DNA of 11,573 nt from Anaerolineales bacterium (GTDB lineage Bacteria; Chloroflexota; Anaerolineae; Anaerolineales; E44-bin32): contig JAHFAU010000049.1 in assembly GCA_023250385.1 (NCBI GenBank), positions 1 to 11,573 on the forward strand. Direction: 5' to 3'. The position numbers and the translations under genes were made by a program. Within the stretch, counting starts at the first letter, position 1, and the number at the start of each line of letters is the position of its first letter. The notes under the pieces were generated by a model that worked only from the letters and a program-made list of their open reading frames with translations, was not told the origin of the DNA and ran no database searches. Shown in pieces: positions 6,237-11,573 of the stretch.

Positions 6237-7247
6237 CTACAGCTCGGGCAACCGTGGCTGCGGACCCGGCGGCGGCTGGAGGCCCAAGTGCTCATAGGCC
6301 CGGGGTGTCGCGACCCTGCCTTGGGGAGTCCGATCGATGAAGCCAAGTTGGAGCAGGTAGGGCTCGACCACATCCATGATCGTATCTGGCTCTTCGCTCA
6401 TAGAGGCCGCAATCGTCTGCAGGCCCACCGGTCCGCCATCGTATTTCTCAATCACGGTGGTCAGCACCTTGCGATCGGCGTCGTCGAGCCCGAGGTCGTC
6501 GATATCCAGTAGTTCTAACGCCTCGCCGGCGACCGCCCGCGAGATCCTGCCATCTGCCCGCACCTGGGCATAATCGCGCACTCGGCGGAGCAGCCTCAGG
6601 GCCACCCGCGGCGTGCCGCGAGCCCGGCAGGCGATCTCGTCGATGCCTTCTGGCGTGACGTCAATCTCCAGGACCGTAGCCGCTCGTTCGACGATAGCTT
6701 TCATTGCCGCCAGCTCGTAAAAGCCAAGCCGGTGGACCGCGCCGAAGCGGGCGCGCAGCGGTGCAGTTAAGAGCGCCAAGCGGGTGGTGGCGCCCACAAT
6801 GGTGAATTTCGGCAGGCGAAGCCGGATTGCGCGGGCACTCGGGCCCTTACCGATGGTGAGGTCGAGGGCGAACTCTTCCATTGCCGGATACAGGATCTCC
6901 TCGACCGGCCGGCCCAAACGGTGGATCTCATCGATGAACAGAATATCGATGGATTGGAGATTGGTCAGGATGGCCGCCAGGTCTCCGGCCCGTTCGATAG
7001 CCGGTCCAGAGGTGATCTTGAAATTCGAACCCATCTCGTTGGCGAGGATGTGGGCGAGGGTGGTCTTGCCCAAGCCCGGCGGCCCATAGAAGAGCACGTG
7101 GTCGAGCGGCTCGCCGCGGGTCCGGGCTGCCTGAACCAGAATCGCCAGGTTGTCCCGTACTCGATCCTGTCCGATCATCTCGGACAAGTGGGCCGGACGC
7201 AGGGCCTGAATCGTCGGATCCGAGACCTGGCGGGCGGGGGAAACCAC
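6237..7247 (-). CDS. ruvB: Holliday junction branch migration ATPase RuvB
   Basis: RuvB is the hexameric AAA+ motor that drives branch migration of Holliday junctions with RuvA during recombination and repair. The 336-aa protein shows Walker A GPPGLGKTT (55-63), Walker B with DEIH (106-109), sensor 1 GATTR, the arginine-finger block LTAPLRARFG, sensor 2 RGTPRVALRLLRRVRD (the usual asparagine is Leu here) and the C-terminal winged helix with GGPVGLQTIA and EPYLLQLGFI. The frame is open to 7364, but GTG 7247 has AGGGAG (7258-7253) five bases upstream and gives the usual family length. GTG 7268 is the alternative if the mRNA is leaderless. Neither ruvA nor ruvC is in the window. It is first in the operon with DUF2905 and queA. 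Confidence 0.96.
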   Translation of the reverse strand: MVSPARQVSDPTIQALRPAHLSEMIGQDRVRDNLAILVQAARTRGEPLDHVLFYGPPGLGKTTLAHILANEMGSNFKITSGPAIERAGDLAAILTNLQSIDILFIDEIHRLGRPVEEILYPAMEEFALDLTIGKGPSARAIRLRLPKFTIVGATTRLALLTAPLRARFGAVHRLGFYELAAMKAIVERAATVLEIDVTPEGIDEIACRARGTPRVALRLLRRVRDYAQVRADGRISRAVAGEALELLDIDDLGLDDADRKVLTTVIEKYDGGPVGLQTIAASMSEEPDTIMDVVEPYLLQLGFIDRTPQGRVATPRAYEHLGLQPPPGPQPRLPEL

Positions 7248-7274
7248 TCGCTCTCCCTGAAGGGTCACACGGCG

Positions 7275-7280
7275 ATTATA
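7275..7280 (-). promoter_or_regulatory. -10 box of the ruvB operon
   Basis: A perfect TATAAT lies on the minus strand (7280-7275). No good -35 box is seen at 17 bases. Transcription would start near 7268, leaving a 21-base leader with the Shine-Dalgarno sequence before GTG 7247, or none at all if translation starts at GTG 7268. Confidence 0.55.
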
Positions 7281-7328
7281 CAGGAACCGATATGGCGGGG
7301 CATCCAGGGCGGTAGCCCATCGTCCCCG

Positions 7329-7357
7329 TTGACCGTGGGGTGGTCCTTCACTATACT
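7329..7357 (+). promoter_or_regulatory. Promoter of the coiled-coil/HEAT-like gene
   Basis: TTGACC (7329-7334) and TATACT (7352-7357) are separated by exactly 17 bases, each box one base from consensus. Transcription would start near 7364, leaving a leader of about 118 nt before ATG 7482. It is divergent from the ruvB promoter about 50 bp away. The palindrome GGGCGCCC (7366-7373) lies at the predicted start of transcription and could be an operator, though this is speculative. Confidence 0.7.
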
Positions 7358-7481
7358 CACCCATTGGGCGCCCTCCGGCCCGGGATTCGTAGCCCTTCTT
7401 GGCGAGCCGCTGATTTCGTTCCCACTGGCCTCTTCGATTATGCCTTCTTCATAGGCAGGCAACCACCAAGGAGGGAGGGGC

Positions 7482-8450
7482 ATGTTCGCACTCGGCCTGC
7501 GCCAGCTGCAGCAGGCGCTGGATCAAAAAGCCAATCAAATCCAGCAAGAGTTTATTTTGGCCAGCGAGCAGCTGGAAGAAATCGGCCGCAAGCTGCTGGA
7601 GGCCGTCCCAGAGGACACCGAGCGACTGCGAGAGCAGCAGCGCGCTGTTCGGGCACGCCAGCAGACCCTCGCAGACGACGTAAACACCTGGCGGGATCGA
7701 GCTCGCGGCGTACGCAGCCAGCCCGGCGCACAATCGCTGCGCATATTTCTCAATGAACTGCTTAGCTTAGACGATCCGCTGCTGAACCCGGCGATCCACC
7801 GTGCGCTCTACTTGCTGGATGCCCCTGAGGAGGAGCTGGCCAAGCTCGCCGAGCGGGAGGGGCCGATCGCGATTACCACCCCTGCCGGCCGGCTGCTTCA
7901 GCGTTCCAGAACTGAATTTGACCTGCGCGGCGCGGACGCCGGGGCGCGGCAGCGGGCCGCGGTAGAGTTTGCCAATCGCCCGGGGTTGGCGCAGCAGGAT
8001 GCGGCGATCGCCGAGATCGAGGCCGCCATCGAGGACCCCGATCCGCTGGTCCGGGAAATCGCCCTGCTGACCATGATCCAGCTCCACCGCTTCCGGAGCA
8101 TGCGCTCGGCCGATCTTGACCAGGCCCACGCCTCGGTCCAGAAGCTGGCCTCCCTCAACCATGTCACCGCCATACCCACGCTGATCGAGATCTTGGAGCG
8201 CCCACGTACCGGGTTTGTGCAGAGCGAAGCGGGCCCGGAGGAGGCCGACAATAACCGGTCCCGGATGGTTGCTTTACTGCGGCTGATTGAGTGGCACACT
8301 CCCGAAGCGAAGATGGCCGTGCACAAACTTCAGTTTGACCGCGACCCGAATCTGGTGAAGACTTCCAGGCGGGCGCTGGAGCTCTTCCCAGATGAGTGGA
8401 GCGGGCCGCTCAAGACCACCGGCGCGCTGCCCGGCTTCGACGAAGAGTAG
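7482..8450 (+). CDS. Uncharacterised coiled-coil and HEAT-like helical repeat protein
   Basis: I do not recognise a named family. The 322-aa product is probably cytoplasmic, with no signal peptide or membrane segment. Residues about 3-75 form a long, charged, heptad-like coiled coil rich in Q, E and R. A middle helical region follows (about 80-135, including LRIFLNELLSLDDPLLNPAIHRALYLL). The C-terminal half contains helical pairs resembling HEAT repeats, such as IEDPDPLVREIALLTMIQL, IPTLIEILERP and FDRDPNLVKTSRRALELF. Such scaffolds usually mediate protein contacts; no catalytic motif is seen. The start is clear: AAGGAGG (7468-7474) lies seven bases before the ATG. It has its own promoter and precedes the valS T-box unit, which has a separate promoter, so no functional link to valS follows. 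Confidence 0.8.
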   Translation: MFALGLRQLQQALDQKANQIQQEFILASEQLEEIGRKLLEAVPEDTERLREQQRAVRARQQTLADDVNTWRDRARGVRSQPGAQSLRIFLNELLSLDDPLLNPAIHRALYLLDAPEEELAKLAEREGPIAITTPAGRLLQRSRTEFDLRGADAGARQRAAVEFANRPGLAQQDAAIAEIEAAIEDPDPLVREIALLTMIQLHRFRSMRSADLDQAHASVQKLASLNHVTAIPTLIEILERPRTGFVQSEAGPEEADNNRSRMVALLRLIEWHTPEAKMAVHKLQFDRDPNLVKTSRRALELFPDEWSGPLKTTGALPGFDEE

Positions 8451-8463
8451 CCGGGGTGCCCGG

Positions 8464-8493
8464 TTGACTCTGACCAACGACCGCGGCTATAAT
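8464..8493 (+). promoter_or_regulatory. Promoter of the T-box/valS unit
   Basis: TTGACT (8464-8469), an 18-base spacer and a perfect TATAAT (8488-8493) place the start of transcription near 8500, just before T-box stem I. It begins 13 bases after the stop of the upstream gene. Confidence 0.8.
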
Positions 8494-8499
8494 CCGGCC

Positions 8500-8761
8500 G
8501 CAATCGAATAGAGTCCTCCGGGGAGAGTACGCGCCGGCAAGCTGTCAGAGACGGTGCGGCCAGTGGCTGAGAGCCCCCACAGCGGCAGGTGCAGAACGTC
8601 GCCCGGACCGTACGCCGAAGAGACCCTGGTTGGGGAGGTAGACCGGCGCGGGTGAGCCCGTTACAGCCAACAGATTGAGCGCGCCCCTAGCAGGGCGAAA
8701 TGAGGTGGTACCGCGGGAGGCCGGCCCTCTCGTCCTCACAGACGAGAGGTCTTTTTGTTTT
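8500..8761 (+). promoter_or_regulatory. T-box riboswitch, tRNA-Val responsive, controlling valS
   Basis: This leader senses uncharged tRNA-Val and lets transcription continue into valS. Stem I is closed by CCGGG (8518-8522) with CCCGG (8602-8606). Above it is an internal loop with GAGAGTA on the 5' side and AGAACGTCG on the 3' side, then GCGCC (8531-8535) with GGTGC (8588-8592) and GCTGT (8541-8545) with ACAGC (8579-8583). The specifier is read as GUC, valine (8598-8600), agreeing with the downstream gene. Stem III is CGCCC/GGGCG (8682-8686 with 8693-8697). The conserved T-box sequence TGGTACCGCG lies at 8706-8715; its UGGU matches an ACCA tRNA end. The terminator follows at 8726-8761. This fills the whole non-coding stretch before valS. 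Confidence 0.95.
8726..8761 (+). terminator. T-box regulated intrinsic terminator
   Basis: CCTCTCGTC (8726-8734) pairs with GACGAGAGG (8741-8749) over a six-base loop, followed by TCTTTTTGTTTT. The 5' arm can instead pair with GAGG just before the T-box core (8702-8705) to form the antiterminator when uncharged tRNA is bound. Confidence 0.93.
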
Positions 8762-8816
8762 AGGCTCGGAAGCGTCCGGCCGGGGGCGGACTCAGAGGCA
8801 GAAGGTGAGGGATTGG

Positions 8817-11480
8817 ATGCTAGCCAAGGCTTACGATTTCAGACCGGTCGAGCGCCGCCTGTATGCGGAATGGGAGCGGGCGGGCTATTTTCGTCCGATG
8901 GGGGTGGGAACTCCGTTCGTCATCTCGATGCCGCCTCCGAATATCACCGACCGGCTTCATGTCGGGCACGCCATGTTCGTTGCCACTGAGGACTTGATGA
9001 TTCGCCACGCACGGATGACTGGGGTCCCGACGCTTTGGCTGCCCGGAACGGATCACGCTAGCATCGCTACCGAGCTGCAGATTGAGAAGGAGCTGATGGC
9101 GAGCGAAGGGACATCCCGGCGAGAGTTGGGACGGGAAGCGTTCCTGGAGCGGGCTTGGGAGTGGAAACGGAAATATGGCGGGATCATCACCGAGCAGCTT
9201 CGCCGGCTCGGAGCTTCCTGCGACTGGGAGCGAGAGCGATTCACGCTCGATGAGGGACTTTCGCGCGCCGTCGCAGAAGCCTTCGTCCGGCTGCACGAGC
9301 GGGGATTGATCTATCGCGGCGACTATCTGATCAACTGGTCTCCCGGCCTGCAGACCGCGGTCAGCGATCTCGAGGTGGAGTACACCGAGGAACAGGCCAC
9401 CCTGTACTACTTTAAGTATCGGGTCGATGGATTCGAGCAGCACATCCCGGTGGCTACGACCCGGCCAGAGACGATCATGGGGGATACGGCGGTTGCAGTC
9501 CATCCCGCCGACGAGCGTTACCACAAGTTCATCGGGGCGACCGCTCGGGTCCCGATCCTGGACCGGCCCATCCCGGTGATCGCCGATGAGTACGTGGATC
9601 GGGAGTTCGGGAGCGGGGCGCTCAAGGTGACTCCCGGGCATGACCCGGCCGACTATCAGATCGGCCTGCGCCACAACTTGCCGATCGTGAATGCGATGAA
9701 ACCCGATGCGACGATGAGCGAAGCCGCCGGCCCTTACGCCGGGCTCGATCGCTACGACTGTCGGGAGAGATTGTGGGCGGACATGCAGGCGGCCGGGCTG
9801 ACTATCCGCACCGAACCGTATCTGCAGCAGGTGCCGCGCAGCCAGCGCGGAGGCGAGATTATCGAGCCGATGATCTCCCGGCAGTGGTTCGTGCGGATGC
9901 AGCCGCTCGCCGAACCCGCGCTTGAGGCAGTCCGAGAGGGGCGAATCCGGATCGTCCCCGAGCGGTTCACCAAGGTGTACTTCAACTGGCTGGAGAATAT
10001 TCGGGACTGGTGCATCTCGCGGCAGCTCTGGTGGGGGCACCGCATACCGGCCTGGCACTGCGGGGCCTGCGGTGAGATCACAGTCGCCCGTCAGGCCGCG
10101 GAGCGCTGCCCGCACTGCGGCTCGACCAGCCTGGAACAGGACCCGGACGTGCTGGACACCTGGTTCTCCTCCGGCCTGTGGCCGTTCTCGACCCTCGGTT
10201 GGCCGGAGGACACTCCCGATCTTCGGAACTTCTACCCCACGACCCTGATGGAAACCGGATACGACATCCTGTTCTTCTGGGTGGCACGGATGATCATGAT
10301 GGGGCTCGAGTTCACCGGTCAGGTGCCGTTTACCACCATCTATCTGCATGGCCTGATTCGCGATGAGCGGGGCAGGAAGATGAGCAAGACGTTGGGGAAT
10401 GTGATCGACCCGCTGGAGGTCATGGATGAGTACGGGACCGATGCATTGCGCTTTGCGCTGCTCACCGGCTCCGGCCCCGGCAACGACCTGAGCCTGAGCC
10501 CGGAACGGTTGGCCGCCGGCCGAAACTTCGCCAACAAGCTGTGGAATGCCGGCCGGCTCATCCTGGGAGCGATCGCGGCCGTACCTGGAACGCCGGATGG
10601 CAAGCCGACCCGGACCGCGGCCGATGTGTGGATCTTGAGCCGGCTCAACCAGGTGATTCGGGAGGCGGACCGCCTGTTCGCCGGCCATCAATACGGGGAA
10701 GCCGGGCGGGAGATCCATGAATTTTTCTGGGGCGAGTTTGCCGATTGGTACCTGGAGCTCTCGAAGATCCAGACCGAGGCAGGCGGCGATAGGGCCTGGT
10801 TGACCGGCCGGGTGCTCGTTCACGTGTATCACAACTGCCTGCGCTTACTGCACCCGTACATGCCGTTCGTGACCGAGGAGCTCTATGGGGCGTTGAAATC
10901 CGCCTGCGAAGCACATCCGGCGGGTTACGGCCCGAAGCGCGGTTGGGAGCCGGCCTTGATTGTGGCCAAGTGGGCGGAGGCCGGCCCGGAGGAGCCGTGG
11001 GAACAGGAGGGGGTCACGGCGTTTCGAATCGTCCAGGACTTGGTGACGGCGATTCGCAACGCGCGGGCGGAGAAGGGAGTGGAGGCCAGGCGGCGGATCG
11101 GGGCCGCGATCCGGGCCGGCGAGCAGACTGAGTTCTTGGAATCGAACCGAGCGGCGCTGGCCTGGCTGGCGCGTCTCGACCCCGACCAGCTCCGGATCGA
11201 AGCTGCGCTCGAGGCGCCGCCAAATTCCGTGCGGCTGGTGGTGGGGCCGGCAGAGGCCTTCCTGCCGCTGGCGGGCATGTTGGATTTGGATGCGGAACGG
11301 CGGCGCATCGCCAAACAGTGGGATGGCGCGAAGCACGAAGTGCAACGGCTGGAGGGATTGCTCGCTGGGGAGTTTGCCCAACGGGCCCCTCACGCGGTGG
11401 TTGCTCGGGAGCAGGCCAAACTCGATGCGGCGCGCGAGACGGCCGGGAAGCTAGCGGCCCAGCTCAAGGACCTGGAGTAG
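8817..11480 (+). CDS. valS: Valyl-tRNA synthetase
   Basis: ValRS charges tRNA-Val with valine in the cytoplasm and edits mischarged threonine. The 887-aa class I enzyme has the HIGH-type motif HVGH (48-51) within PPPNITDRLHVGH, the CP1 editing domain (about 190-340, with TTRPETIMGDTAVAVHP), the ISRQLWWGHRIPAW block, a zinc ribbon with C415/C418 and C431/C434, the VLDTWFSSGLWPFSTLGWP core, the KMSKS-type motif KMSKT (521-525), an anticodon-binding domain and a C-terminal coiled-coil tRNA arm (about residues 818-887). Length is normal for bacterial ValRS. ATG 8817 is preceded by GGTGAGG (8804-8810) and lies 55 bases after the T-box terminator. The frame remains open into the T-box, but that part is leader, not protein. 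Expression is set by the T-box. Confidence 0.98.
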   Translation: MLAKAYDFRPVERRLYAEWERAGYFRPMGVGTPFVISMPPPNITDRLHVGHAMFVATEDLMIRHARMTGVPTLWLPGTDHASIATELQIEKELMASEGTSRRELGREAFLERAWEWKRKYGGIITEQLRRLGASCDWERERFTLDEGLSRAVAEAFVRLHERGLIYRGDYLINWSPGLQTAVSDLEVEYTEEQATLYYFKYRVDGFEQHIPVATTRPETIMGDTAVAVHPADERYHKFIGATARVPILDRPIPVIADEYVDREFGSGALKVTPGHDPADYQIGLRHNLPIVNAMKPDATMSEAAGPYAGLDRYDCRERLWADMQAAGLTIRTEPYLQQVPRSQRGGEIIEPMISRQWFVRMQPLAEPALEAVREGRIRIVPERFTKVYFNWLENIRDWCISRQLWWGHRIPAWHCGACGEITVARQAAERCPHCGSTSLEQDPDVLDTWFSSGLWPFSTLGWPEDTPDLRNFYPTTLMETGYDILFFWVARMIMMGLEFTGQVPFTTIYLHGLIRDERGRKMSKTLGNVIDPLEVMDEYGTDALRFALLTGSGPGNDLSLSPERLAAGRNFANKLWNAGRLILGAIAAVPGTPDGKPTRTAADVWILSRLNQVIREADRLFAGHQYGEAGREIHEFFWGEFADWYLELSKIQTEAGGDRAWLTGRVLVHVYHNCLRLLHPYMPFVTEELYGALKSACEAHPAGYGPKRGWEPALIVAKWAEAGPEEPWEQEGVTAFRIVQDLVTAIRNARAEKGVEARRRIGAAIRAGEQTEFLESNRAALAWLARLDPDQLRIEAALEAPPNSVRLVVGPAEAFLPLAGMLDLDAERRRIAKQWDGAKHEVQRLEGLLAGEFAQRAPHAVVAREQAKLDAARETAGKLAAQLKDLE

Positions 11481-11562
11481 CCCAGAGAAGGGGAGATGAT
11501 CCGATCGTAGCATCTAGCAGCGGGCGGCGCGCTTGAGTTAAATCAGGCGGTCGAATCCTGCG

Positions 11563-11571
11563 TGATATACT
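11563..11571 (+). promoter_or_regulatory. Possible extended -10 promoter for a gene beyond the window
   Basis: TGA followed by TATACT forms an extended -10 element two bases before the window ends. No good -35 box sits at 17 bases; TTGAGT (11533-11538) is too far away at 27 bases. The rest of the 93-base tail after valS shows no clear terminator. Confidence 0.35.
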
Positions 11572-11573
11572 CC

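Noticed and set aside
5358..6512. A 384-codon plus-strand frame across queA, DUF2905 and ruvB
   Set aside because: It crosses three recognised minus-strand genes, has low-complexity Pro/Arg/Ser composition and no ribosome binding site.
7340..7756. A plus-strand frame overlapping the promoter and start of the HEAT-like gene
   Set aside because: It starts between the -35 and -10 boxes and has Arg/Ala/Pro-rich shadow composition, whereas the 7482 gene has a strong ribosome binding site.
8700..8816. An N-terminal extension of ValRS by 39 residues
   Set aside because: It would begin within the T-box, just before the core motif, and run through its terminator. The 8817 start has a proper ribosome binding site and normal family length.
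8820..10832. A 670-codon open frame antisense to valS
   Set aside because: It lies wholly within valS, has no recognisable domain, and is rich in Pro/Arg/His as expected from the complement of GC-rich codons. Long antisense frames are common at this base composition.

Overview
The window is 11.6 kb of GC-rich, densely packed bacterial chromosome with housekeeping and signalling genes. I see no mobile element, CRISPR array, rRNA or tRNA. The ruvB / DUF2905 / queA cluster, a Thermus/Chloroflexi-like zinc-ribbon ValRS, a T-box leader outside the classical low-GC setting and sigma70-type promoters together suggest a high-GC lineage such as Chloroflexota. That placement is inference, not proof.

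Layout, left to right. (1) 99-2942 (+): a membrane-anchored PAS-PAS-PAS-GGDEF-EAL protein for c-di-GMP turnover. (2) 2999-4081 (+): a 6-phosphofructokinase with a mixed ATP/PPi signature. (3) About 4206-4619 (+): an orphan three-segment membrane protein, ending at a hairpin terminator that can serve both strands. (4) 4640-4842 (-): a short independent transcription unit squeezed between convergent genes. It has a near-consensus promoter (TTGACA, 17 bp, extended GATACT), a strong Shine-Dalgarno sequence that can be hidden in a hairpin, an 18-codon ORF, a 12-bp perfect inverted repeat covering the start of a second tiny ORF, and its own terminator. It matches no family I recognise and is the most novel item here. 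(5) 4872-7247 (-): queA, a DUF2905 membrane protein and ruvB, transcribed in the order ruvB, DUF2905, queA from a promoter just upstream of ruvB. (6) 7482-8450 (+): an uncharacterised coiled-coil/HEAT-like protein with its own strong promoter and a leader of about 118 nt. (7) About 8464-8761: a promoter and complete T-box riboswitch with a GUC (Val) specifier, followed by valS at 8817-11480. (8) The right edge carries a probable extended -10 for a gene outside the window.

Functionally the genes are mostly independent: second-messenger signalling, glycolysis, Holliday-junction migration with queuosine synthesis, and tRNA charging controlled by uncharged tRNA-Val. Regulatory architecture is unusually readable: four near-consensus or extended promoters, a T-box, and several hairpins that overlap ribosome binding sites.
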